Part shown: positions 51,292-61,100 of the stretch, piece after piece
Layout of the letters: every line of letters starts with the position of its first letter
Numbering within the stretch: the stretch's first letter is position 1
NCBI RefSeq assembly: GCF_029814175.1
Contig: NZ_CP122312.1
Location: 1,054,001 to 1,118,000 of the forward strand
Direction of reading: 5' to 3'
DNA: 64,000 nucleotides
Source of the DNA: Halospeciosus flavus
GTDB lineage: Archaea; Halobacteriota; Halobacteria; Halobacteriales; Halobacteriaceae
Position numbers and translations under genes: made by a program
Notes under the pieces: generated by a model
Databases searched by the model: none
Told to the model about the DNA's origin: nothing
What the model saw: the letters and a program-made list of their open reading frames with translations, nothing else

Positions 51292-52620
51292 ATGCAACGA
51301 AGACATTTCCTGAAAACGACCGGTATCGCATCGCTTGGTCTGACTGCCGCGGGCTCGGTTAGCGCAAATCCTGACGGGGATACCTACCGTCCAGGTGGAC
51401 CAAAGCAAGGTAGCGCCAATTCGATCAACCTGAACGCGTTCCACACGAACGAGGAACTCACGAAGGCTCTCACGAAAGTCGAGCAACGTAGTGGCCGTGT
51501 CTCGCTCGAAGAGATTGCTCGCTCCGCAGGTCGAAACGACCCTGTTTGGGAGGTAAAAGTCGGCAATGGCGACACGAAGGTTCACCTCATCACTCAAATT
51601 CACGGCGATGAGCCGACCGGGACCGAGGTTGCACTCAAGGTCATCAAGCAACTGGGCCTGAGTGACTCGAAGCAGGTCGACCATATTCTCGACAATCTCT
51701 CATTCACTATCATCCCACGGGTGAACCCCTACGGGGCGATGTACCACTACGACTACAATGGCGATGGGTCAGAAGAGTGGATCGCCCGTCGACAAAACAC
51801 GCAGGCATGGGAGGAGGGCGACTCTCGATACGAACCGTATTATCACTACGACAGTCCGGGAGGTGACCCGGGCTATGACATGAATCGTGACTTCAACGTC
51901 CGACCACCTTCGGAGTTCAACCCACGGACAGACGACGAAGCGAGTTGGTGGGGCGAGGACGAGGAGGCTATGCATATGCCCTACGAAGGCCATACACTCT
52001 TCGCGAGTGGTCTTCGGCTGGCTCCCGAAATCCGGGGTGTGACCGAGTCCTTTAACGAGACGGATCCCGATTACGCCATTACCCACCACCACAAGGGTGG
52101 CAACCTCTATCCGGGCAGCGGTGACGGAAACAAGCCGGCAAAGCAGACCCTACTGAGCGTGATGGCGTCGTATGGCGAGTCCTATCTCGACCGCTCGCCG
52201 TTCTTCCCGGACGACCACACGCCTGTTTCGCAGGCAGTCAACCCATTCCTGGATGAGGAGACGAGTACGCGCTCGATCAAACTGAACTCTCTCGTGATTG
52301 AGGCACTCGCCGAGCGAGGGAACAGTGTCTTCGATAGCGTCACTCGATACGGCTACTACCCGCTATGGGGCTCGTATCTCGACGGGATGTGCCCGAACTT
52401 CGCGAACGGCGGCGATAGTGTCCCGGGGATGCTCTACGAGACAGCCTACCAGACTGACGACCTCGGGCAGAAGGCACTCGGACGGATGCTCCAGCTCACG
52501 TCAGTCGGGTTCCTCGAGTCGTTCGAAGCACTGGCCGACGACCCCAGTCTCGGCGACACGAGTGTCGAGACCTACTTCGACACTCCCCTGTACGGCGAGG
52601 GGATTCAGAGGCGACGATGA
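51292..52620 (+). CDS. Secreted M14-family zinc carboxypeptidase
   Basis: 442 residues from ATG 51292. Tat signal 'QRRHFLKTTGIASLGLTAAG', with 'SVSA' as the cleavage site. 'LITQIHGDEPTGTEVALKVI' gives the H-x-x-E zinc ligands; 'IPRVNPYGAMYHYDYN' and 'YDMNRDFNV' match the substrate-binding Asn-Arg pair of M14; 'DYAITHHHKGGNLYP' provides the third His. The stop overlaps the start of the subtilase in an ATGA junction, so the two proteases are made together. Confidence 0.88.
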   Translation: MQRRHFLKTTGIASLGLTAAGSVSANPDGDTYRPGGPKQGSANSINLNAFHTNEELTKALTKVEQRSGRVSLEEIARSAGRNDPVWEVKVGNGDTKVHLITQIHGDEPTGTEVALKVIKQLGLSDSKQVDHILDNLSFTIIPRVNPYGAMYHYDYNGDGSEEWIARRQNTQAWEEGDSRYEPYYHYDSPGGDPGYDMNRDFNVRPPSEFNPRTDDEASWWGEDEEAMHMPYEGHTLFASGLRLAPEIRGVTESFNETDPDYAITHHHKGGNLYPGSGDGNKPAKQTLLSVMASYGESYLDRSPFFPDDHTPVSQAVNPFLDEETSTRSIKLNSLVIEALAERGNSVFDSVTRYGYYPLWGSYLDGMCPNFANGGDSVPGMLYETAYQTDDLGQKALGRMLQLTSVGFLESFEALADDPSLGDTSVETYFDTPLYGEGIQRRR

Positions 52621-53942
52621 CCCAAGATCGTCGACGATTCCTGAAGGCGACCGGTACGGGATTGGGAGCACTCGCCCTCGGTTCGACAGCCGTTAGTGCT
52701 GAGTCGACCCGCCGATTCATCGTCGACAGACAAAGTCTCCGCAGTGAGCGCGACGTCGAGGTCGTTCACGAACTGGATGAGGTCGGTCTTCTCGTCGTCC
52801 GTGCAACGGAAGACGTACTCGTCGGTGCGCGATACGTGCCCGACAGGCAGTATTCGCCCAGACTCCCGCATACAGGTTCCCGGTCGTCGCGTGTTGAATA
52901 CCCGCCCGAGGGCGACGACTTGTACGCCTATCAGTGGGACAAACAAGACCAGCAAATCCCGGCGACCCACGAGGTCACTCGCGGTGAGGGAACTCGTGTC
53001 GCAATTATCGACTCCGGGATCGGTGCGGGCCATCCCGATCTGGAGCACGCTGTGAATGCTGACCTCTCGAAGAACTTCACGCCAGACCCACACGGGGCAC
53101 CGGGTCCTTTCGGCGGAGCACACGGAACACATGTGGCTGGAAGCGTTGCAGCGAACGATCAGAATGGATCCGGCGTCATCGGTTCCGCACCGGCGACCGA
53201 ACTCGTCGACCTACGTGTGTTCTCTGAAACACACTCTGCCGGGTTTTCAGCGTGGCTGGGCGACGTCCTCGCCGCGATCGTTTACAGCGCCAATATCGGG
53301 GCCGATGCTGCAAACCTGAGTCTCGGATGGACATTCCGGTTCCGCGATGGCTGGGGTGAATTCTGGGGCGAAGCGATGCAGCGGACGACGACCTACGCGA
53401 ATCGGCAGGGGACCGTCCTCACCCACGCGTGTGGCAATTGGGGCGGCACACTCCAATTCGACAAAGATCAGCGTGACTCCTCTGAAACTGCAGGCGGCCT
53501 CACTGTGAGCGCAACCGGCCCGATCGGGTTCAAGTGGGGGGCTGAAGGGACTGAAAAGCCAGCCTATACGCCCGCGTACTACACGAACTACGGCACGAAC
53601 GCCGTCGACATCGGGGCACCCGGAGGCAACTTTGCTGTCGATGCACCCGAGAGTAGTGGCAACCGCTACTACGACCTCGTGTTGAACACCGTCGCCGAGC
53701 CCGAATTCAGTGAGGACGGCGAGTATCAGGGCGCGACGTACGGCTACGACTGGTACGCCGGGACGTCGATGGCTGCCCCACAAGTTGCCGGCGCTACTGC
53801 GCTGGTCAAGAGTGTCAATCCCAGTTATAACGCGAACCAGCTCAAGAGCACTCTCAAACGCGTTGCATCGGTTCCCGACGAGTACAACAAGAAGTACTAC
53901 GGGTCCGGCTACTTGGATACCTACAGTGCAGTCGTCGAGTAG
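52617..53942 (+). CDS. Secreted subtilisin-family (S8) serine protease
   Basis: 441 residues with a Tat signal 'RRRFLKATGTGLGALALG'. A short propeptide precedes the catalytic domain: 'VAIIDSGIGAGHPDL' (Asp), 'GAHGTHVAGSVAAN' (His), 'THACGNWGG' (oxyanion Asn) and 'AGTSMAAPQVAGATALV' (Ser). It resembles halolysins but lacks their C-terminal extension. Translation is coupled to the upstream carboxypeptidase through ATGA, suggesting joint degradation of external protein. Confidence 0.93.
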   Translation: MTQDRRRFLKATGTGLGALALGSTAVSAESTRRFIVDRQSLRSERDVEVVHELDEVGLLVVRATEDVLVGARYVPDRQYSPRLPHTGSRSSRVEYPPEGDDLYAYQWDKQDQQIPATHEVTRGEGTRVAIIDSGIGAGHPDLEHAVNADLSKNFTPDPHGAPGPFGGAHGTHVAGSVAANDQNGSGVIGSAPATELVDLRVFSETHSAGFSAWLGDVLAAIVYSANIGADAANLSLGWTFRFRDGWGEFWGEAMQRTTTYANRQGTVLTHACGNWGGTLQFDKDQRDSSETAGGLTVSATGPIGFKWGAEGTEKPAYTPAYYTNYGTNAVDIGAPGGNFAVDAPESSGNRYYDLVLNTVAEPEFSEDGEYQGATYGYDWYAGTSMAAPQVAGATALVKSVNPSYNANQLKSTLKRVASVPDEYNKKYYGSGYLDTYSAVVE

Positions 53943-53963
53943 CTCTCTGAGCTACGCTATTTT

Positions 53964-54455
53964 TCAGTTCGTGGTCGTTTCGGTCTGCTGTGCTGCCTGC
54001 GCTTTCGCCTGCTGGAACGTTTGGGCTGGGAGCAGTCCGTTGACTTCGCTAAAGGAGAGTGAGTTGATCAGCTCCGCCGAGGCGCCGGTGACGAGGAGGA
54101 CGCCGAGTTGCTTGATCGAGTTATCGATGGAGAGACTCGATTTTGAGCTTGCACGCGCGGTAAAGGTGTTCACGGCTTCTGCGCGGAGTTTCTGCTGAGC
54201 CGTCTGGAACTGTTTGCGGGCCTCGCTCCGGGTGATGTTGCCCGCTTTGTACTCGGAGGAAATCTCCTGTTGGCGCTGTCGGAGCTTCTGCTGGTCGGCG
54301 TTGACCGCGACGGTTACAGTCGGTTCACTCCCCGACGACTCGCCGTCGTCGGTTGGCTGGGTGTTGTTCTGCATCGAACTACAGCCAGCGAGTGCCGCCG
54401 CCGTGCCTGTCCCCGCTAGGCCGAGAAATTCACGTCGTTCCGTATTGAACTCCAT
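53964..54455 (-). CDS. Tat-exported lipoprotein, unknown function
   Basis: 163 residues. Signal 'ERREFLGLAGTGTAAALAGC' with lipobox, then an acidic Ser/Thr linker and a long charged helix ('NADQQKLRQRQQEISSEYKAGNITRSEARKQFQTAQQKLR'), a weakly hydrophobic segment and a Gln-rich end. The helix is a candidate coiled coil. Convergent with the subtilase gene (21 bp between stops). Function unknown. Confidence 0.72.
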   Translation of the reverse strand: MEFNTERREFLGLAGTGTAAALAGCSSMQNNTQPTDDGESSGSEPTVTVAVNADQQKLRQRQQEISSEYKAGNITRSEARKQFQTAQQKLRAEAVNTFTARASSKSSLSIDNSIKQLGVLLVTGASAELINSLSFSEVNGLLPAQTFQQAKAQAAQQTETTTN

Positions 54456-54807
54456 TCTTCAAAACATACTGGACAGCTCGGTTAACAGTGGCGACTTGCC
54501 ACTGGCTGTCGTAGTTCTGCCCAAGTTTACACTCGGATGCCCCCTCCCCCTCGGTTTCCCGATTGCCAGCGGCGACGGGATGGAGGGCGAGGCCGTTCAC
54601 GTCGCGAAACGAAAATCTGGCTGACTCGACGTCGGGTATAGAGCGCTCATCGGTGAATGAGTCTTCTTGAGTGGGTCATCGTGTGTTCCTGTTTCAGCAC
54701 TTCTGGGAGATTGCTCGCGAGGAGTGTGTTCAGGATTTCCTGAAACGGCGTATCCGGCGATAAGTGGCCCCACAGGTATTTTGAGGATGACTCCGGAAGG
54801 GGTCCGT

Positions 54808-55194
54808 ATGTCCGACTCAACAGAGAGTGGTGCCTCGCTCTCACGTATCGGCCGTATCGCGCTCGGTCTCGGCCTCGCACTTCAGGCCACAGAGGACTTC
54901 CGCGATCTCGAGGACGCTATCGACTACGCTGACTCGGAGGGTGTCCCGATGCCCTCCGTGCTGGCGCCACTCGCGTCCGGGACGATGGTCTGTGCGGGAC
55001 TCGGCATTGCGCTCTGGCGGCTGCCGAAGCTCGCGACCGCGGCTGCCGCGACCTTCCTCACCGTTGTGTCGACGACGATGCACGACTTCTGGAACAACGA
55101 GCCCGGTGAGCGCAGTGGCGACCGTCTTGCCTTCTTCGGGAATATCGCGATGCTCGGCGGCGTCCTCATCGCACTTCGTGAGGCTTGGCGGTAA
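54808..55194 (+). CDS. DoxX-family membrane protein
   Basis: 128 residues from ATG 54808 ('MSDSTESGASLSRIGRIALG'); an ATG at 54787 is in frame. Four hydrophobic helices with 'IGRIALGLGLALQATEDFRDL' and 'AAAATFLTVVSTTMHDFWNNEPG' fit the DoxX layout. DoxX proteins are linked to quinone or thiol redox reactions in other organisms, but none of the sequence here fixes a role. Confidence 0.8.
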   Translation: MSDSTESGASLSRIGRIALGLGLALQATEDFRDLEDAIDYADSEGVPMPSVLAPLASGTMVCAGLGIALWRLPKLATAAAATFLTVVSTTMHDFWNNEPGERSGDRLAFFGNIAMLGGVLIALREAWR

Positions 55195-55493
55195 CCCCGG
55201 GAGTTGAGAGTCTGATCGCGAATCTCGACGCCGAGACCTACACAACCGTCGACTGGGAACACGACGGTGCGCGCGAATCGTGGACGAAGGGCTTGACCGA
55301 TACGCTACTGCACTCGCGGATGCGGTCACAGTTCCTCAGCCACTCGACTCGCGGAGACAGGGAACGTCACGCCACAGCGGTTCGGACGCACCACGAGTAG
55401 GGAGCAGGTAGCCTGACAACGCTTCTGTACAAATACTGCTGTTAGATTAGTTCCCTCAGAAATTATTCGTCTCTGGCCTGCGTAACACCCAGT
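55195..55493 (+). other. Intergenic region with possible remnant frame
   Basis: A frame of ~70 codons follows the DoxX stop with acidic, haloarchaeal-like composition at first ('VESLIANLDAETYTTVDWEHDGARESW') and then loses it after ~55330. It could be a decayed gene end. A promoter for the DUF7342-like gene would lie in the AT-rich 55430-55470. Confidence 0.35.
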
Positions 55494-56006
55494 ATGACCG
55501 AGACGTGGGACGACGTCAACGAGCAGGTCAAAGCAGACTGGAAAGACGACACCATACCGTTCGAGCGGGTGTACGAAGTCGTTGAACAAACCCACGACGG
55601 GCAGTCGGCAGCCGAGATCGCCGACCGCGCCCTTGTGAGCGAGCCGACGGCACGTCGACACTGCAAATCCCTCGTGAACACCGGGTTCGCCGAGACGGAG
55701 CAAGACGGCCAAACGACGCTGTACAAGCGCAACAGCGATCGGATCTTGATGTCGCGAATCCGCGAGCTGCGTGAGGAAGCCGATCGGCCGGAGTTGCTTG
55801 ACAGCATTGAGGAGATGAAGGCCGAGATTCGGCGCTACGAGGATCGCTACGACGTGATGTCACCGGAGGAACTCGCCCAGCAACTCGACGCCGACGAGAC
55901 GGAGGGCTGGGACGACCTCACCACGTGGCGTACGACGCGGCAGAATCTCGCCGTCGCCCAAGCCGCACTCGCCTACGACGAGGCCCGCCACCAGCTCTCG
56001 ATATGA
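55494..56006 (+). CDS. DUF7342-like winged-helix protein
   Basis: 170 residues. 'HDGQSAAEIADRALVSEPTARRHCKSLVNTGFAETEQDGQTTLYKRN' is a winged helix, followed by a charged helix and 'WDDLTTWRTTRQNLAVAQAAL'. It is a paralogue of the protein at 37074-37634. Its stop overlaps the ATG of a second gene (ATGA at 56003), the usual two-gene arrangement for this family, but that partner has been destroyed by an inserted element 40 bp in. Confidence 0.8.
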   Translation: MTETWDDVNEQVKADWKDDTIPFERVYEVVEQTHDGQSAAEIADRALVSEPTARRHCKSLVNTGFAETEQDGQTTLYKRNSDRILMSRIRELREEADRPELLDSIEEMKAEIRRYEDRYDVMSPEELAQQLDADETEGWDDLTTWRTTRQNLAVAQAALAYDEARHQLSI

Positions 56007-56042
56007 GCGATGACGACCGCGCCGGCGAATTTGAGCCGATTT
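56003..56042 (+). pseudogene. Start of the DUF7342 partner gene, truncated by an IS605-type remnant
   Basis: Begins at ATG 56003 inside the stop of the upstream gene and encodes 'MSDDDRAGEFEPI' before meeting the right end of an IS605-derived remnant. The rest of the gene is absent from the window. Confidence 0.65.
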
Positions 56043-56156
56043 GTCAGCTACCCACGACTAAAATCGTGGGTTTCCGCCTTGATCTTCTATGAATTCGGGT
56101 CATTAGTGACATCCTCTCCTGCCTGAAGACGTGAAAATCCCGAGCGGCGAGAGTTT
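56043..56156 (-). mobile_element. IS605/tnpB 3'-end remnant (minus orientation)
   Basis: Read on the minus strand it ends with the hairpin CCCACGA/TCGTGGG (56051-56070), then TAGCTGAC at the border, analogous to the ...TCAC ends of the two other elements. Just inside, 56088-56156 reads as a short C-terminal peptide, '...AGEDVTNDPNS', before a stop, a pattern I associate with haloarchaeal TnpB C-termini. The left half of the element is missing, ending close to the alcohol dehydrogenase stop. Confidence 0.6.
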
Positions 56157-56171
56157 CAGGTTTGGAGTCGC

Positions 56172-57296
56172 CTACGCCTCGTCGTGGTCCATCCGGAGAA
56201 TCGGCTTGATGGTCTCGCCGGCCTCGGAATCCGCGACCGCCTGCTCGATGTCCGCGAAGTCGTAGTAGGTGACGAGTTCGTCGAAGGGGAACTCTCCCTG
56301 CTGGTAGAGGTCGATCAACGTTGGGATAAACTGTGTGGGCTGTGCGTCCCCCTCGACGATGCCGACGATCTCCCGGCCGTTAATCAGGAGGTCGTTGATG
56401 TCGTAGCTGGCCTCGCTTCCGAGAGGCGGTGCACCGACGATGCCTGTCGTGCCGCGCTGGGTGAGGACGTCGACCGCTTGCTCGGCGACGTCGGGCACGC
56501 CAGTTGTCTCGAGGGCGTACTGTACACCGCCGTCGGTCTGTTCACGGATTGTCTCGACGACGTCATCCACATTGTTCGGATCAATTGCTGCGGTGGCGCC
56601 GAGTTCGAGTGCCTTCTCGCGACGGCTGTCTTTGAGGTCGACGGCGATGATGTCCGTACACCCCTCAACGTTCGCGGCCATGACGGCCGAGAGGCCGACC
56701 GACCCGGCGCCGAAGACCGCGATCGATGAGCCTGCCTCTGGATCGAGGACGTTGATGACGGCACCCGCCCCAGTCTGGATCCCGCAGCCAAGCGGTCCAA
56801 GCAGTTCGAGTGGGACGTCTTCGTACTCGTTGACCGGGACGACGTTGCGCTCGGTTGCGATTGCATAGGTCCCGAACGAGGATTGCCCGAAGAATCGGCC
56901 GTGGACCGCCTCGCCGTCGCGCGACAGCGGCGTCGTCCCGTCTTCGGGTCGCACCCCACCGAAGTTGTACGCGAAGAAGTCCTCGCAGTAGGCCGGGTGG
57001 CCATCGTTGCAGTTGCGGCAGTCGTCGTCGTAGTCGAAGCTCATCACGACCCGGTCGCCCGGTTCGACGCCGGTGACGTTCTCGCCGACGTCTTCGACGA
57101 CGCCCGATCCCTCGTGGCCGAGGACGATCGGGAGTGGCGCAGGATAGTTTTGGTCTCGAACGGTGAGGTCGGTGTGGCACACGCCGACGCCGGCGACGCG
57201 AACAAGGACCTCGTTGGGTCGGGGGTCGTCGATCTCGAGTGTCTCGACCTCGAAGGCCCCACCCTCTTCATTGATGACGGCTGCATCAATCTCCAT
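56172..57296 (-). CDS. Zinc-dependent alcohol dehydrogenase (MDR, aryl/class III-like)
   Basis: 374 residues from ATG 57296. 'VAGVGVCHTDLTVRDQNYPAPLPIVLGHEGSGVV' supplies catalytic zinc ligands (Cys, His-Glu). A lobe with 'CRNCNDGHPAYCEDF' holds three of the usual four structural-zinc cysteines. 'VFGAGSVGLSAVMAANVEGC' is the NAD site, with Asp at 'IAVDLKDS' favouring NAD. 'GRFFGQSSFGTYAIATERNVV' matches benzyl-alcohol-type enzymes. It is divergent from an ABM-domain gene at 57482. Confidence 0.88.
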   Translation of the reverse strand: MEIDAAVINEEGGAFEVETLEIDDPRPNEVLVRVAGVGVCHTDLTVRDQNYPAPLPIVLGHEGSGVVEDVGENVTGVEPGDRVVMSFDYDDDCRNCNDGHPAYCEDFFAYNFGGVRPEDGTTPLSRDGEAVHGRFFGQSSFGTYAIATERNVVPVNEYEDVPLELLGPLGCGIQTGAGAVINVLDPEAGSSIAVFGAGSVGLSAVMAANVEGCTDIIAVDLKDSRREKALELGATAAIDPNNVDDVVETIREQTDGGVQYALETTGVPDVAEQAVDVLTQRGTTGIVGAPPLGSEASYDINDLLINGREIVGIVEGDAQPTQFIPTLIDLYQQGEFPFDELVTYYDFADIEQAVADSEAGETIKPILRMDHDEA

Positions 57297-57481
57297 GTCG
57301 AGTGAATATGTTTCTCGGGTGAACAATGAATGTTTGCAGGGTGGTGGCTAGCTCTCGTGGCTATTCTTAGTTCCATTTTCACGAAGCGCTGTTTCATGCC
57401 CTCCCGTTCATCGAGGGGAAAATCTCCCAGTCCCGTACAATTATCCGCCTCGCTAAACCCCTTGAAACTGGAACAGATCCC

Positions 57482-57787
57482 ATGATCGTACTCCACGCAG
57501 CCTTCCCGATTCAGCCGGACAAACGCGAGACGGCCCTCAACCTTGCAGCCGATCTCGTCGAGCAGTCGAACGAAGAGCCCGGGATGATCGAGTATCGAGC
57601 GACGACCGACATCCAGGACGAGAACACGATTCGGTTCTTCGAGCAGTACGAAGACGTCGAGGCGTTCGAACACCACACGCAGACAGCACACTTCCAGGAG
57701 TTCGAGGAACAACTTCCTGACCTTCTCGCCGGCGAGCCCGAGGTCCTCCGGTTCGACGTGAGTGAGGCGACTGAAGTCGAGCTCTAG
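57482..57787 (+). CDS. ABM-domain (antibiotic biosynthesis monooxygenase/YgiN-like) protein
   Basis: 101 residues. 'MIVLHAAFPIQPDKRETALNLAADLVEQSNEEPGMIEYRATTDIQDENTIRFFEQYEDVEAFEHHTQTAHFQEF' has the ferredoxin-like order of ABM proteins, with 'E-x-Y-x-D-x-x-A-x-x-x-H' near residue 60. Members oxidise quinols or aromatic compounds without metals, or act as heme-degrading or heme-linked proteins. Divergence from an aryl-alcohol-type dehydrogenase suggests aromatic metabolism, as inference. Confidence 0.82.
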   Translation: MIVLHAAFPIQPDKRETALNLAADLVEQSNEEPGMIEYRATTDIQDENTIRFFEQYEDVEAFEHHTQTAHFQEFEEQLPDLLAGEPEVLRFDVSEATEVEL

Positions 57788-58132
57788 TTCGGGGGAAGGA
57801 CTCGCGGTGGGAATTGCTGGCCCGTCGTTTGCCGCTGCTCGGCGTCGAGGATTTTCGGCGACGTGTCCCTGTTGATGGGGTGGCCCCATCCTCGAAAACG
57901 AGAAGACAACATGGGGATTCGGAGTGTTCCTTTCGCACTGTGGATCGCCGTTCCGTGGACATGCACTGGGTAGCCCTCGTTGGCTGAATGGTCACTAACC
58001 GCCATCGATCTCTTTCACACTACTATCACGACTATAGCCACTCTCGACGACGAACGTTCCCCTATCGAAGCAACCACTGTCTCGCCCTCTTGGGTAGGTC
58101 ATAATTATTCACTCGCAATTGCGAAAGAGTTA
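57788..58132. other. Intergenic region with glucoamylase promoter
   Basis: No gene seen. Near the 3' end, 58098-58132 is AT-rich and contains the palindrome CGCAATTGCG (58114-58123) just before the glucoamylase start, a possible operator. Confidence 0.4.
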
Positions 58133-61100
58133 ATGTCACACTCTAAAGACTGGCGTTCAATGCCACAGCACACACGACGGACATTGCTGAAAACGATCGG
58201 TGCCACCGCTGCCCTCGGCGCAGCCGGGACGGACGTTGCGGCCGCAGTCGGCGCACCGAGTGGTGGAGATAGTGGATATTGGACGACTGGCGAGCAGTAC
58301 GGGTTTGGGACTGTTCAGGATCACGCGGAGTCGGATCCATCCCGTGTCTGGTACGCGCTGACTGAGGGTGCGCTCACGCAGGTCCGCTTTCCCCGTGCCG
58401 ACTTAGCGAACGTCCGGACGCTCGATTTCCTCGTCGTCGACTCGAAGTCCGGATATACAGCACGAACACACGAGGTCGATCGAACCGACACAGATCCAGT
58501 CGAGCGATCCGTCGAACCGAGTGCGGACGACGCGCTCCTCTTCGAGCAGACCGCCCGCGATCCCGACCGCGGCTGGCAGCTGACTGTCGAGTACGCTGCA
58601 GATCCTGATGGTGACGCCATTCTTGCTGACGTCTCGTTTAACGGCCGTGGCAACCGCTATGACGTCTACGCGATTCTCGACCCAGCGTGTTCGAATTCCG
58701 CGATGGGTGATGCGGCACAAGTCGTACGTACCGACGGCGTACACGGCACGACCGGCAAGGGCCACGAACAGTCGAACGGAAAGGGCCACACGAAAAACGG
58801 CCCTCGAAACGTACTCACTGCACGGGACACTGGTGCGAACGACGACGATGCAGTAATTCTCGACGACGAGGGCAACCCCTACAATGTCGCGCTCGCACTC
58901 GACTCGCGGACGGGCTTCGAGTGGGCGACAGTCGACGTGGTCGACGGTGACGTGATCTCGTCGCTCCTCGAGACCGGCCAGGTATCGACGACCCATACTC
59001 AGTCCTCTGGGAACGTCGCGCTGGTCGGTCGACTCGGATCCGGGGTCTCGAACGTCACCGATACGCTTGCACTCGGGTTCGCAACGGAGAGCGACCAGAC
59101 TCGTGCACGAGAGCAGGCGGCGAGTGCCCTTCAGCGTTCGTTCGGATACGTTCGCAGTCGCTACGCGAAGACGTGGCGCAAGTACCTCGACGCCCTCGAT
59201 ATTCCGGACTCGGTTCGCGGCGACGATGTACTGGAGTCGCAGTACAAGATGGCCGCCATGGTGCTGAAAGGCGTCGAATCGAAGCAGTACCCCGGCGCGG
59301 GAATCGCCAGTCCCTCGGTGCCGTGGGGTGAAGCGGTGCAGGCAAACAAGCCACAGGACTACGGGTATAACTACGTCTGGTCGCGTGACCTCTATCAAGC
59401 GTATACGGCACTGGAGGCGATGGGAGACGTTCATTCCGCGAAGGCGGCGACCGAGTATCTCTATACGGTCCAACAACGCGAGAATGGCTTCCTCCCGCAG
59501 AACACCTATCTCGATGGGCGGACTCGCTGGGGCGGCGAGCAGATGGACAACATCTCCTTCCCCGCGATCATGGCCTATCAGCTGAAGCGACGCCACGGGC
59601 TTGGCTTCGATGACGTCGACTACGACTACGAGCACGTCCAGCGCTCGGCCGACTACGTCGTGGCGAATGGGCCCGAAACGGCTCAGGAACGCTGGGAGGA
59701 GGAATCGGGGCTCTCGCCGTCGACTATCGCCGCAGAGATTTCCGGGCTCACCGCTGCGGCGAGCCTGGCCGCCGACGAGGGAGAGCGCACTGACGCCCTC
59801 GTCTATCTCGCGCTCGCGGACCACTGGCAGCGCCATACCGAGGAGTGGATGGCGACCGAAACCGGGACCGACGCCCACACGAACACGCCCTATTACTTCC
59901 GAATCAACGACGATCGCGACCCCGATGATGGGGCGTCGCTGAGCCTCAACAACGGTGGGCCGACACTCGATGAGCGGAACGTCATCGACGCTGGCTTCCT
60001 CGAACTCGTTCGGCTGGGCGTCAAGCCTGCAGACAATCCCGTCATTCAGAATTCCGTCGAGGTCGTCGACGAGACGATTCGTGTCGAGACGCCCTCGGGT
60101 CCGGCGTTTTACCGATACAATGGAGACGGCTACGGTGAGCAAGGCCAGAATCCGGATGATGCATATCCGGCTGGAGCGCCCTGGTCCCTCGACAATGCAG
60201 GCCAGGGCCGACTCTGGCCCATCTTCAGTGGTGAACGCGCCGAGTACGAATTACTCGCCGATGGGGCCCTTGAGCCGGCTACGCTTCTCCGGGCGATGGC
60301 TGGGTTCGCCAATTCCGGGTTGATGATCCCCGAGCAGGTCTGGGACCGTGAGGACCCGACTGCGTATGGGTGGGCATTCGGTGAAGGCACTGGGTCGGCA
60401 ACGCCGCTGACCTGGAGTATGGCGCAGTTTATCCGCCTCGCTCACTCGCTTGACGTTGATGCGCCAGTCGAACAGCCTGCGGTGACCAGCCAGCGGTACG
60501 CTTCGGGTGACCTCCCTGAGGGCCCGACGCTCGACGTCGAGTTCCCGCCCGCGATCGTTAGCGAGCAGACGGTGACTGTCTCGGTATCGACCAGTGGGTC
60601 CGAGGTCGTCGTCAAGACGCCAGTCGAGACTGTTCACACGTCGGTCGATGGGGCTGGTGAATTTGCCGTGGAGGTGGACGTCACTGATGGGGAATCCCGC
60701 ATCACTGTTGTCGCGTCCGATGGTGGTGACGTGACCACCGCTGGGACAGCGGTTGAGCGAAAGTCCGTTGCCTACCTCGATCTCGGGACGGAGGTGGCGA
60801 CGTGGGAGGATCCTGCAGGCGACGACCACGGTCCTGGTGAGTATGTCTATCCCACCGCAGACGTGTTCGTCGACGGCGCCTTCGACTTCACTTCATTCGG
60901 CGTCTACGAGACCGAGTCGACCTACCAGTTCGTCACGCGAATCGCTGGTGAGTTGCTGAACCCGTGGGGTGGAAATGGACTCTCCATCCAGACGCTCCAG
61001 GTCTACTTCTGCGATCCTGATGCGAGCAATGGCACGACGCAGGCGCGTACAGATGTGAACGTCACCTTCGAGAAGCCCTACCAGCAGCGCCTCTTCGTTG

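Noticed and set aside
58403-60142. A 579-codon minus-strand frame opposite the glucoamylase gene
   Set aside because: The sense strand carries all GH15 motifs; the antisense product is Arg/Val/Asp-rich and lacks any domain.
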